In this document: positions 21,213-28,356 of the stretch, one piece after another | Position numbering within the stretch: position 1 is the first letter of the stretch | Layout: each line of letters opens with the position of its first letter | Assembly: GCF_001421805.1 (NCBI RefSeq) | Contig: NZ_LMLC01000005.1 | Location: 310,001-374,000, forward strand | Direction: 5' to 3' | Length of the DNA stretch: 64,000 nt | Source: Sphingomonas sp. Leaf34 | Lineage (GTDB): Bacteria > Pseudomonadota > Alphaproteobacteria > Sphingomonadales > Sphingomonadaceae | Program-made: the position numbers and the translations under genes | The notes under the pieces: generated by a model | What the model was told of the DNA's origin: nothing | Database searches by the model: none | Seen by the model: the letters and a program-made list of their open reading frames with translations, nothing else

Positions 21213-21367
21213 GTCACCGTGCTCAAGCCCCTCGGCGAGCGCGGATCGGAGACATGCTTCGAATCCGATCTATCCGCAATGCCGTTCGCAGTGGTGGCGG
21301 GACGTTCAGCTTGCGTTGACCTGATCCGCGCGACACGCAGACACGTCATGATACGGGAGAGATATCC

Positions 21368-22099
21368 ATGAAGACCGCCTCGTTCCTTACCGCGCTCGCC
21401 GCCGTCGCATTGCCGGGGGCCGCCGCGATCGCGCAGAGCGCGCCGACCACGGTCGAACCGATGGTTCCCGCCGCGGGCACCGTGCTCGACGTGACCGCGG
21501 AGGGGCGCACGACGCGCATACCCGATCTCGCGACGATCCGCGCTGGCGTCGTCTCGCAGTCGCCGACCGCCGCCGCAGCGCTGACCGACAATGCGCAACG
21601 CATGGCCAAAGTCCTCGCCGCGCTGAAGCGCGCGGGCGTGGCGCCACGCGACATCGCAACCTCGTCGGTCCAGCTCTCGCCGCAATATCGCTACGCCGAC
21701 AACCAGCCGCCGGTGATCACCGGGTATCAGGCAACCAATACCGTCTCGATCCGCTTCCGCGACGTCGCGAAGTCCGGCACGATCCTCGACGCGCTGGTGG
21801 CCGAGGGCGCAAACCAGATCGACGGGCCGAACCTCTCGATCGACCAGCCCGACGCGGCGCTCGACGAGGCACGGACGAACGCGATCGCGCAGGCGAAGCG
21901 GCGCGCCGATCTGTATGCAAAGGCTGCGGGGCTGCGGGTGTCGCGGATCGTATCGATCACCGAATCGGGCCAGGACACGGGTGGCTCGCCGCAACCAATG
22001 ATGATGATGCGCGCGTCGATGGCCAAGGACAGCACGCAGATCGCACCGGGCGAGAAGGACGTGACGGTCACGCTGTCGGTGCGGTTCCTGCTGAACTGA
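21368..22099 (+). CDS. SIMPL domain (DUF541) secreted protein
   Basis: A 243-residue exported protein. A Sec signal peptide (MKTASFLTALAAVALPGAAAIAQ) precedes a SIMPL domain recognisable by VTAEGRTTRIPDLATIRAGV, the YQATNTVSIRFRDV segment and ALDEARTNAIAQAKRRADLYA. Family members sit in the periplasm or cell surface and have poorly defined roles; some have been linked to oxidative stress tolerance. The ATG follows GGGAGAG. No operon partner; divergent from the efflux operon. Confidence 0.9.
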   Translation: MKTASFLTALAAVALPGAAAIAQSAPTTVEPMVPAAGTVLDVTAEGRTTRIPDLATIRAGVVSQSPTAAAALTDNAQRMAKVLAALKRAGVAPRDIATSSVQLSPQYRYADNQPPVITGYQATNTVSIRFRDVAKSGTILDALVAEGANQIDGPNLSIDQPDAALDEARTNAIAQAKRRADLYAKAAGLRVSRIVSITESGQDTGGSPQPMMMMRASMAKDSTQIAPGEKDVTVTLSVRFLLN

Positions 22100-22123
22100 C
22101 CATAGCGGCCGATCCCGGCCGCC

Positions 22124-22187
22124 GTGTCACCCCCCACCCCTGCGCCGGGTGGGGGCCTCCCTCTCCGACCGGCAGAGAGAGGGACAC
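22124..22187. repeat. Structured intergenic element with two hairpins
   Basis: The flanks GTGTC and GACAC pair with each other and enclose two stems: an arm around CCCCACCC / GGGTGGGG (tip CTGCGCC) and an arm CCCTCTC / GAGAGAGGG. The result is a compact two-hairpin fold of about 64 bp. It lies 25 bp after the SIMPL gene. Its CCCTCTCC/GGAGAGGG words recur in the other two-arm palindromic repeats of this window. Confidence 0.6.
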
Positions 22188-22240
22188 GAAGCCGGCGGTC
22201 GGTGAGGATGAGCGGATCGCCGTTTCGCGCATGCACGAAA

Positions 22241-22274
22241 AAAGGGCCGCCCGGTTACCCGGGCGGCCCTTTTT
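22241..22274. terminator. Bidirectional intrinsic terminator
   Basis: A perfect 12-bp stem (AGGGCCGCCCGG / CCGGGCGGCCCT) with a TTAC loop is preceded by an A run and followed by TTTTT, so it can end transcription from both sides. It lies between the SIMPL gene and the converging GlsB/YeaQ gene and probably serves both. Confidence 0.9.
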
Positions 22275-22296
22275 CTTCGCGTGACGAAGCGAACTT

Positions 22297-22554
22297 TTAG
22301 CGGACGCTACCGCGACGCACCAGGTTCACGATCGCCAGCAACACGACTGCACCGAGCAGCGAAACCAGGAACGACGTCAGCGTCAGCGGTGCGTTGTTGA
22401 TCGAACCACCCGACAGGACGAGGCCGCCGATAAAAGCACCGACGATGCCGACAACGATATTCAGGAAGATACCCTGCTGCGCGTCGGTGCGCATGATCAT
22501 GCTAGCAATCCAGCCGATGACGCCGCCGATGATCAGCCAAAGAATGAGACCCAT
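22297..22554 (-). CDS. GlsB/YeaQ/YmgE family stress-response membrane protein
   Basis: An 85-residue integral membrane protein with three hydrophobic segments: MGLILWLIIGGVIGWIASMI, a glycine-rich middle around VVGIVGAFIGGLVLSGG, and LTSFLVSLLGAVVLLAIVNL. This matches the transglycosylase-associated (GlsB/YeaQ) family. Such proteins are often induced by envelope or general stress. A GGAAC-N17-CGTC motif upstream is consistent with sigma-EcfG control. The start ATG has a GGAGGG ribosome binding site. Confidence 0.92.
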   Translation of the reverse strand: MGLILWLIIGGVIGWIASMIMRTDAQQGIFLNIVVGIVGAFIGGLVLSGGSINNAPLTLTSFLVSLLGAVVLLAIVNLVRRGSVR

Positions 22555-22598
22555 GATATTTTCCCTCCGTTGAACCCGTATCCGGGCGATGGCGGAAA

Positions 22599-22624
22599 GA
22601 CGAGCGAGCGGTTATTTTTGTTCC
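22599..22624 (-). promoter_or_regulatory. Candidate sigma-EcfG promoter of the GlsB/YeaQ gene
   Basis: On the minus strand GGAAC (22624-22620) is followed after 17 bases by CGTC (22602-22599). The alphaproteobacterial general stress sigma factor EcfG recognises GGAAC-N16/17-CGTT, so only the last base differs. It lies 45 bp upstream of the start codon, a sensible distance, and the gene family is a typical stress target. Confidence 0.5.
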
Positions 22625-22647
22625 GCCCGCGTTTTGAGTTTTAGAAT

Positions 22648-22947
22648 TCAATACTTTTGTTGGCGCTCGTACAACGACTTATAGTGCTGAATCCGCGTGA
22701 CCCGCAGACCCGGCATGCCGGACCGGTCGATCGCGCGCTGCCACCCCGCAAATTCCTCGACGGTCAGGCCATAGCGGGCGCAAACATCGTCGACGCTGAG
22801 CAATCCGCCATTCACGGCTGCGACCACCTCCGCCTTGCGACGCACCACCCACCGCGTGGTGCTGGGCGGCGGCAGCGTGTCGAGCGTCAGCTGCTCGCCA
22901 AGCGGGCCAATGACCTTGCCGGGACGGATTTTCTGGTTCTCGATCAT
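22648..22947 (-). CDS. sciP: SciP, inhibitor of CtrA-dependent transcription (DUF1153)
   Basis: A 99-residue helix-turn-helix protein close to Caulobacter SciP, which in G1 cells blocks activation by the master regulator CtrA. Conserved blocks are KVIGPLGEQLTLDTLPPP, RWVVRRKAEVVAAVNGGLLS and YGLTVEEFAGWQRAIDR, ending in RVTRIQHYKS. ATG 22947 follows an AGAGG element; the longer frame to 22995 adds non-family residues. Its presence supports an alphaproteobacterial CtrA cell-cycle circuit. Two small ORFs on the same strand lie upstream. Confidence 0.93.
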   Translation of the reverse strand: MIENQKIRPGKVIGPLGEQLTLDTLPPPSTTRWVVRRKAEVVAAVNGGLLSVDDVCARYGLTVEEFAGWQRAIDRSGMPGLRVTRIQHYKSLYERQQKY

Positions 22948-23050
22948 TTGAAACCTCTGATCGGGGCGGGGGGCCCCCTCTCGATACGCACACACGACAC
23001 ATAGTCGCAGGAGTTGAAGATCGGCTGAAACGCCGCGGTAAACCGCATCT

Positions 23051-23278
23051 TCATTCGTCCTTCCACCGGGTTAAAGCCGCTGCCATCGGCCCGTTGAATG
23101 CACCATGAAGCGGTGCGAACAGTTTCGGGTCGATCGCCGTTCGCGCGAAGCTGGCCTGCACCACCGCGGTCGGGCTCGCTGCCTGGCGGGCGGCGATACC
23201 GACGATCAGGACCGCGAGATCACCCGGAAGGACGGTGATCTCGGCGTCGCGATCAAAACGGGGAAAGCTCAGGTCCAA
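23051..23278 (-). CDS. Hypothetical 75-aa protein upstream of sciP
   Basis: The frame starts at TTG 23278 and reads like a real protein (DLSFPRFDRDAEITVLPGDLA, then AFARTAID-like and PLHGAFNGPMAAALTRWKDE segments), with no low-complexity arginine runs. No clear ribosome binding site precedes the TTG and the frame stays open upstream without a better start. It begins 34 bp after the stop of the 30-codon ORF and ends 103 bp before sciP, so the three could be one transcript. No family recognised. Confidence 0.38.
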   Translation of the reverse strand: MDLSFPRFDRDAEITVLPGDLAVLIVGIAARQAASPTAVVQASFARTAIDPKLFAPLHGAFNGPMAAALTRWKDE

Positions 23279-23312
23279 CGGGATACTCGCGTTTACTCTT
23301 GGGAAGCCCGGT

Positions 23313-23405
23313 CTAGCGCGAGGGGGTGAAGGGACCGTAAAACTCGTCGAAAGATCTCGTGAACTTGTCGCTTTTTTGCAATCGCTGGTCGCGTTTTTCG
23401 CTCAT
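23313..23405 (-). CDS. Small ORF, 30-aa polar peptide, divergent from mnmA
   Basis: A 30-residue ORF beginning MSEKRDQRLQKS and ending FYGPFTPSR. An AGGA ribosome binding site sits 5 bases before the ATG. The local base composition is markedly less GC-rich than its neighbours. The peptide is highly charged, with an aromatic C-terminal half (FTRSFDEFYGPF), and has no membrane segment. It lies in the mnmA-sciP intergenic space, so it shares a divergent promoter region with mnmA. No family recognised; the case rests on start context and residue composition. Confidence 0.45.
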   Translation of the reverse strand: MSEKRDQRLQKSDKFTRSFDEFYGPFTPSR

Positions 23406-23473
23406 TTCATCCTGACCCACGTTAATCATTGCATCTTTTTGCAACCGCACGCCGTCGCGCTTATGTGGGGACC

Positions 23474-24583
23474 ATGGATCAGACCGATTTTCAGCTCGGG
23501 CCGGCGACGGCCGGAAAGCGCATCGTCGTGGCGATGTCCGGTGGTGTCGACAGCTCGGTGGTCGCCGCGCTCGCGCATGCCACCGGCGCCGAGACGATCG
23601 GCGTGACGTTGCAGCTCTACGATCACGGCGAGGCGATCGGGCGCGCGGGCTCGTGCTGTGCCGGGCGCGATATCCGCGACGCGCGCGCGGTGTGCGACCG
23701 GCTCGGGATCGCGCATTATGTGTTCGATCACGAGACGAGTTTCCGCGAACAGGTCGTCGACAAATTCGCCGACGAATATCTGGCAGGGCGTACGCCGATC
23801 CCGTGCGTCCAGTGCAACATGGGCCCCAAGTTCACCGACCTGCTGAAGCTGGCCCGTGATCTGGGTGCGGATTGCCTAGCGACCGGACATTATGTCCGGC
23901 GGGTCGAGGGCACGCACGGCGCCGAACTCCACCGCGGTGCGGATCCGGCGCGCGACCAGAGCTATTTCCTGTTCGCGACGACGCAGACGCAGCTCGACTA
24001 TCTGCGTTTCCCGCTGGGCGGCCTGCCCAAGGCGCGGGTGCGCGAGATAGCCGCCGAACTGGGGCTCGGTGTCGCGGCCAAGCCCGACAGCCAGGATATC
24101 TGCTTCGTGCCCGACGGCGATTATGCCGGGCTGGTAAAGAAGCTGCGGCCCGAGGCGGCGGAGACCGCGGGCGATATCGTCGATCTGGGTGGTGCGAAGC
24201 TCGGCGAACATCGCGGGCTGATCCACTTCACCGTCGGCCAGCGGCGCGGGCTGGAGATCGGGGGCAGTCCCGAGCCGCTGTACGTCGTGCGCGTCGAGCC
24301 CGCGACGAAGCGGGTCGTCGTGGGGCCGCGGCGCGCACTGGCGGTCGCGGCGGCGCGGATGACCGATATCAATTGGCTCGGCGGCGACTTTACCGGGCCG
24401 CTCACCGCGAAGGTGCGGTCGATGGCGAAGCCCGTGCCCGCGCGTCTGGTCGGCGACCGGGTTGTGTTCGATTCGCCGGAATATGGCGTCGCGCCGGGAC
24501 AGGCCGCGGTGCTCTATGCGGGCGAACGCGTGCTGGGCGGCGGCTGGATCGCGGAGACCGAGGCGGCACTCGCCGCCGCCTGA
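23474..24583 (+). CDS. mnmA: tRNA-specific 2-thiouridylase MnmA
   Basis: Thiolates U34 of tRNA-Lys, -Glu and -Gln. The 369-residue protein has the PP-loop [14 protein letters not shown] and the catalytic cysteines in TPIPCVQCN and [13 protein letters not shown]. The [17 protein letters not shown] block and C-terminal beta domains follow. ATG 23474 gives [19 protein letters not shown]; upstream codons to 23429 are not conserved. Followed after 14 bp by a small UVR-motif gene, probably cotranscribed. Confidence 0.95.
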   Translation: MDQTDFQLGPATAGKRIVVAMSGGVDSSVVAALAHATGAETIGVTLQLYDHGEAIGRAGSCCAGRDIRDARAVCDRLGIAHYVFDHETSFREQVVDKFADEYLAGRTPIPCVQCNMGPKFTDLLKLARDLGADCLATGHYVRRVEGTHGAELHRGADPARDQSYFLFATTQTQLDYLRFPLGGLPKARVREIAAELGLGVAAKPDSQDICFVPDGDYAGLVKKLRPEAAETAGDIVDLGGAKLGEHRGLIHFTVGQRRGLEIGGSPEPLYVVRVEPATKRVVVGPRRALAVAAARMTDINWLGGDFTGPLTAKVRSMAKPVPARLVGDRVVFDSPEYGVAPGQAAVLYAGERVLGGGWIAETEAALAAA

Positions 24584-24597
24584 CGCGTTGGGGCGGG

Positions 24598-24846
24598 ATG
24601 GATATCGAAGACCTTCGCCGCCAGATGGAAGCCGCCGCCGCCGCGATGGACTTCGAAACCGCCGGGCGGCTGCGCGACCAGATCAGCGTGTTGCGCGGTG
24701 GCGGCGAGGTGGCCGACACCGCCGGACTGACCCGTCAGCAGCCTGGGGCGATGGGGCTCGGGACGAGCCAGCAGCGCATGACCCCGCCGCCGGGCTGGGT
24801 GAAGCCGAAAAAGCCCGATCCGATGACCAAGGGGCGGAAGCGCTAG
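24598..24846 (+). CDS. Small UvrB/UvrC-motif protein
   Basis: An 82-residue protein whose first 35 residues form a UVR helical hairpin (MDIEDLRRQMEAAAAAMDF then ETAGRLRDQISVLRG), the interaction motif of UvrB and UvrC. The remainder is Gln/Pro/Lys-rich and ends KPDPMTKGRKR. The ATG follows a GGGGCGGG element 14 bp behind mnmA. A role in protein-protein contact is likely, but participation in excision repair is not shown. Confidence 0.78.
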   Translation: MDIEDLRRQMEAAAAAMDFETAGRLRDQISVLRGGGEVADTAGLTRQQPGAMGLGTSQQRMTPPPGWVKPKKPDPMTKGRKR

Positions 24847-24867
24847 GGTTGGCGTTCTTCTACCGAA

Positions 24868-24991
24868 TACCCCCCGCCAGGGGGAAGCGGCAGGCGCAGG
24901 CTGACGGAGGGGGCGGTGAGCGATCACCTTGCGTTCCGTGCCCTCCCCCTCCGTCGCCTTCGGCGCCACCTCCCCCTTGCGGGGGAGGATT
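24868..24991. repeat. Two-arm palindromic element, type A
   Basis: Left arm 24868-24912 and right arm 24940-24991 are inverted copies built on CCCCCTCCGTC and CACCTCCCCC / GGGGGAGG. Arm tips differ (AGGCGCAGGCT against GCCTTCGGC) but each can fold on itself. A 27-bp spacer separates the arms. It sits between the UVR-motif gene and phzF, where both genes end. Same type as elements at 42491 and 49401. Confidence 0.85.
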
Positions 24992-25001
24992 AGGGAGTGG
25001 C

Positions 25002-25793
25002 TCACGGCAGCAGGAACGTGCCTTCGATCGTCGTTACGCACGATCCGCCCAACACCACCCGGTCGCCGTCCAGCCGGCAGGTCAGTTTCCCGCCGCGCGC
25101 GCTCGCCTGATAGGCGGTGAAGCTGTTGCCCAGCGTCTGCGCCCAGTACGGTACCATCACCGCGTGCGCGGCGCCTGTTACCGGATCCTCGTTGATCGCG
25201 TAATAGGGCGTGAAGACGCGGCTGACGATATCGGTCGCCTGCCCGCGTGCCGCGACGATCGCGACGATCGGGAACGCTGCCAGCGCGGCAAAGTCGGGCT
25301 TCAGGTCGCGGACCATGCCCTCGTTCTCGACGATCACGAGCGCATAGCCCTTGTCGTGCCACAGGGTCTCGACGGGCGACTCGATGGTGAGCGCCGCGAC
25401 GATCTCCGGGATCGCCTTCGGACTTGGCCCCCATGCCGGCAGCTCGAGCGTGTAGCCGCTCCCTGCACGCGCGACCTCGAGCATGCCCGCCTGTCGCGTC
25501 CGGAACCGGACCCGGTTGAGCGCGGTATCCGACGACAGCACGAAATGGCCGCTTGCCAGCGTCGCATGGCCGCACAGAGCGACCTCGGCGCCGGGCGTGA
25601 ACCAGCGCAGGTCGAACTCGACGCCCTCTTCGTCCGACGCGACGATGAAGGCGGTCTCGCTCAGGTTGTTCTCCTGCGCGATGTTCAGGAGCACCGCGTC
25701 GTCGAGCCACGCCGCGAGCGGCATGACCGCGGCCTGGTTGCCGCCGAACGGCGTGTCGGCGAACGCATCGATCTGCGCGAACGGTATTCTCAT
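25002..25793 (-). CDS. PhzF family isomerase-like protein
   Basis: A 263-residue protein of the PhzF (phenazine biosynthesis, diaminopimelate-epimerase fold) family. Typical blocks are FAQIDAFADTPFGGNQAAV, the catalytic Glu segment NNLSETAFIV, ALCGHATLASGHFVL and NEDPVTGAAHAVMVPYWA. Most such proteins outside phenazine clusters have unknown substrates, and no phenazine genes are seen here. ATG 25793 overlaps the stop of the cation transporter gene by 4 bp, so it is the last gene of the pdxH-CDF-phzF operon. Confidence 0.9.
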   Translation of the reverse strand: MRIPFAQIDAFADTPFGGNQAAVMPLAAWLDDAVLLNIAQENNLSETAFIVASDEEGVEFDLRWFTPGAEVALCGHATLASGHFVLSSDTALNRVRFRTRQAGMLEVARAGSGYTLELPAWGPSPKAIPEIVAALTIESPVETLWHDKGYALVIVENEGMVRDLKPDFAALAAFPIVAIVAARGQATDIVSRVFTPYYAINEDPVTGAAHAVMVPYWAQTLGNSFTAYQASARGGKLTCRLDGDRVVLGGSCVTTIEGTFLLP

Positions 25794-26737
25794 AGACGTT
25801 TCCCAAACCAATGCGGCGTCACGTCCGCCTCGACCAGCGGATTGTCGGTGTCGACATGGCCCTCGGGATCGAGGTGGATCAGCACCTCGACCTTGGGGAA
25901 GGCGGTGCGCAGGTTGCGCTCGACCGCCTCGACGATGTCGTGCGCCGCGCCGACGGTCAGGTCGCGCGCGACCTCCATGTGGAACTGCGCGAACTCGTGG
26001 CTGCCCGAGCGCCGCGTGCGGAAATCGTGGATCCCGCGGATGCCGGGCTGGCGCGCGGCGACGTCGAGGAACTGCGCGCGCAGATCCTCGGGCCATTCCT
26101 TGTCCATCAGCTGGTCGATCGCGTTGGACGAGGCCGAGAACGCGCCCCAGGCGAGCCACAGCGCGATGACGATGCCGAAGATCGGATCCGCGCCGCTCCA
26201 GCCGAGATACTGGTCGAGCACCAGCGCGACGATCACCGAGCCGTTGAGCAGCACGTCCGACTGGTAGTGGACGTTGTCCGCAAGGATCGCGACCGAACCG
26301 GTCTGACGGATGATACGGCGCTGATAGGCGAGCAGGAACACGGTGGCGACGATCGCGATGACCGACACGCCAATGCCGAAATCCGCGCCGGTGGTCGGCT
26401 GCGGATCGTTGAACGCGAGGATCGCGCGCCACGCGATGCCCGCCGCCGAGGCGGTGATCAGCATGACCTGGAACAGCGCGGCCAGCGCCTCAGCCTTGCC
26501 GTGGCCGAAACGGTGATCGTGATCCGCGGGCGTCGCGGCGAGCCGCACGCCGTACAGCGTGACCAATGACGCGAGCAGATCGAGCGCGGTATCGGCGAGC
26601 GAGCCAAGCATCGCGACCGACCCGGTGGTCCACGCCGCAAAGCTTTTCAGCAGCAGCAGGAAGCACGCCATCGCGACGCTGGCGAGCGCCGCGCGGGTTG
26701 CGAGCGGGATGATCCGGCGCCGTTCGTCCTGCGTCAT
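25790..26737 (-). CDS. Cation diffusion facilitator (CDF) metal transporter
   Basis: A 315-residue inner-membrane metal/proton antiporter. About six helices come first, with metal-site residues in GSLADTALDLLASL and ADNVHYQSDVLLNGSV (HxxxD on helix 5). The HDHRFGHGKAEALAAL loop and a C-terminal cytoplasmic ferredoxin-like domain with HMEVARDLTVGAAHDIVEAV follow. ATG 26737 overlaps the pdxH stop by 4 bp. Zn or Fe/Mn specificity cannot be told from sequence alone. Confidence 0.93.
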   Translation of the reverse strand: MTQDERRRIIPLATRAALASVAMACFLLLLKSFAAWTTGSVAMLGSLADTALDLLASLVTLYGVRLAATPADHDHRFGHGKAEALAALFQVMLITASAAGIAWRAILAFNDPQPTTGADFGIGVSVIAIVATVFLLAYQRRIIRQTGSVAILADNVHYQSDVLLNGSVIVALVLDQYLGWSGADPIFGIVIALWLAWGAFSASSNAIDQLMDKEWPEDLRAQFLDVAARQPGIRGIHDFRTRRSGSHEFAQFHMEVARDLTVGAAHDIVEAVERNLRTAFPKVEVLIHLDPEGHVDTDNPLVEADVTPHWFGKRL

Positions 26738-27312
26738 GGGAACAACAGTCCTTCGGTCCAGCTGCCCCCGTCTCGCGTGAACACCCGGCGTTCGTGGAGG
26801 CGGTGTGCGCGGTCCTGCCAGAACTCGATCCGGGTCGGCACGATCCGGTAGCCGCCCCAATGCGGCGGCCGTGGCACGTCCTGCCCTTCGAACTTTGCGG
26901 TCATCGCCGCGACGCGATGCTCGAACGTCTCGCGACTGTCGAGCGGACGCGACTGGTCCGAGGCCCAGGCGCCGATCCGTGAATCGCGACCGCGCGAGGC
27001 GAAATAGGCGTCCGACTCGGCGTCGGCCGCGTGCGTCACCGGACCTTCGATCCGGATTTGGCGGCGCAGCGACTTCCAGTGGAACAGCAGCGCGCCCTGC
27101 GGATTGGCAGCCAGTTCGCCCGCCTTGCGGCTTTCGCGGTTGGTGTAGATCACGAAACCGTCGGGGCCATGGCCTTTCAACAACACCATGCGCACCGAAG
27201 GCCGCCCCTCGGCATCGGCCGTCGCGAGCGCCACCGCGTTGGGGTCGTTCGGCTCGGACTCCTTGGCTTCGGCGTACCAGCTATCGAACAGCGTGAAGGG
27301 ATCGTCTGACAT
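26734..27312 (-). CDS. pdxH: Pyridoxamine 5'-phosphate oxidase
   Basis: FMN-dependent last step of pyridoxal-5'-phosphate synthesis and salvage. The 192 residues include DPNAVALATADAEGRPSVRMVLLKG, the FMN-binding FVIYTNRESRKAGEL and FHWKSLRRQIRIEG, and the C-terminal RIEFWQDRAHRLHERRVF with the substrate-site Arg/His residues. ATG 27312 starts the family sequence. First gene of a three-gene operon and divergent from ku. Confidence 0.95.
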   Translation of the reverse strand: MSDDPFTLFDSWYAEAKESEPNDPNAVALATADAEGRPSVRMVLLKGHGPDGFVIYTNRESRKAGELAANPQGALLFHWKSLRRQIRIEGPVTHAADAESDAYFASRGRDSRIGAWASDQSRPLDSRETFEHRVAAMTAKFEGQDVPRPPHWGGYRIVPTRIEFWQDRAHRLHERRVFTRDGGSWTEGLLFP

Positions 27313-27421
27313 GGGCGCGCCATAGCGGGGTTTGCGCGGGAGCGAAACTTTGGAACGACTCCACCGTGCCGATGATTGATCCAGGTAATCGAATCGTTTC
27401 CGCAACGAAGGAACACGCAAG

Positions 27422-28288
27422 GTGGCAGCGCGCGCGTATTGGCAGGGGCAGATCCGCCTGGCCCTCGTCTCGATTCCCGTCGAAATCTACTCCGCGACCA
27501 AGTCCGGCGCCGCGGTCTCGTTCAAGCAGATCCACGAGCCCTCGGGCCAGCCGATCCATTACGACAAGGTCGTCACCGGCGTCGGCCCTGTCGACACCGA
27601 CGAGATCATGAAGGGCTATGAAGTCTCGAAGGGCGAATATGTCCTGCTCGAGCAGGACGAGATCGACGCGGTCAAGCTCGAATCGAAGAAGACGCTGGAG
27701 CTGACCCAGTTCGTCGATGCGAGCGAGATCGACGTGCTCTATTACGAGAAGCCCTATTTCGTGGTGCCCGCCGACGACCTGGCGGAGGAGGCGTTCATCG
27801 TGCTGCGCGAGGCGCTCAGGCGGACGAAGAAAGTCGGGCTCGGCCAGCTGGCGATGCGCGGGCGCGAATATGTCGTGAGCCTGAAGCCCTGCGGGCGGGG
27901 CATGGTGCTGGAGACGCTGCGCTATGCCGACGAGGTGCACAAGGCGCAGGGGTATTTCCGCGATATTCCCGACGACAAGCCATCCGAGGAGCTGCTCGAA
28001 CTCGCCGAGGCGCTGATCACGAAGCGGAGTGGGGATTTCCATCCGCAGGACTTCCACGACCGCTATGTCGATGCGCTGAAGGACCTTATCGAGCGCAAGC
28101 GCAAGGCGAAGGGCAAGACGATCATCGACGACAAGAATACGGGCGCGAAGACGGGATCGAACGTGGTCGACCTGATGGCGGCGTTGAAAAAGTCAATGGA
28201 GAAGGCCGGCGGGACTGCCGCGGCGGAGAAGAAAACGCCCGCCAAAAAGGCTCCCGCCAAACGTGCACCGGCTAAAAAGCGTGCGTAG
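27422..28288 (+). CDS. ku: Ku protein, non-homologous end joining
   Basis: Bacterial Ku homodimer, binds DNA double-strand ends and recruits LigD. The 288-residue protein starts at GTG 27422 behind GAAGGA, with the typical N-terminus ARAYWQGQIRLALVSIPVEIYSA and core blocks QIHEPSGQPIHYDKVV and KKVGLGQLAMRGREY. The lysine/alanine-rich C-terminal tail (AKKAPAKRAPAKKRA) probably contacts DNA. Upstream, GGAAC at 27352 with GATT 17 bases later is a poor match to a stress promoter. Followed by ligD across a palindromic repeat. Confidence 0.95.
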   Translation: MAARAYWQGQIRLALVSIPVEIYSATKSGAAVSFKQIHEPSGQPIHYDKVVTGVGPVDTDEIMKGYEVSKGEYVLLEQDEIDAVKLESKKTLELTQFVDASEIDVLYYEKPYFVVPADDLAEEAFIVLREALRRTKKVGLGQLAMRGREYVVSLKPCGRGMVLETLRYADEVHKAQGYFRDIPDDKPSEELLELAEALITKRSGDFHPQDFHDRYVDALKDLIERKRKAKGKTIIDDKNTGAKTGSNVVDLMAALKKSMEKAGGTAAAEKKTPAKKAPAKRAPAKKRA

Positions 28289-28302
28289 CGTGCAACATTG
28301 TG

Positions 28303-28352
28303 TCCTCGCGAAGGCGGGGACCCAGACTGGGCTCCCGCCTTCGCGGGAGAAC
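28303..28352. repeat. Palindromic element, type D, between ku and ligD
   Basis: Inverted halves CTCGCGAAGGCGGGGACCCAG and CTGGGCTCCCGCCTTCGCGGG face each other with almost no spacer. The right half supplies GGGAGA, six bases before the ligD GTG, so the repeat provides the ligD ribosome binding site. A wider-spaced copy is at 34759-34840. Confidence 0.85.
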
Positions 28353-28356
28353 ATTG

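Noticed and set aside
27352..27376. Sigma-EcfG promoter for ku
   Set aside because: GGAAC is present, but the sequence 16 to 17 bases later (TGAT/GATT) matches the -10 element poorly. Stress control of ku is plausible in alphaproteobacteria, but this site alone does not support it.
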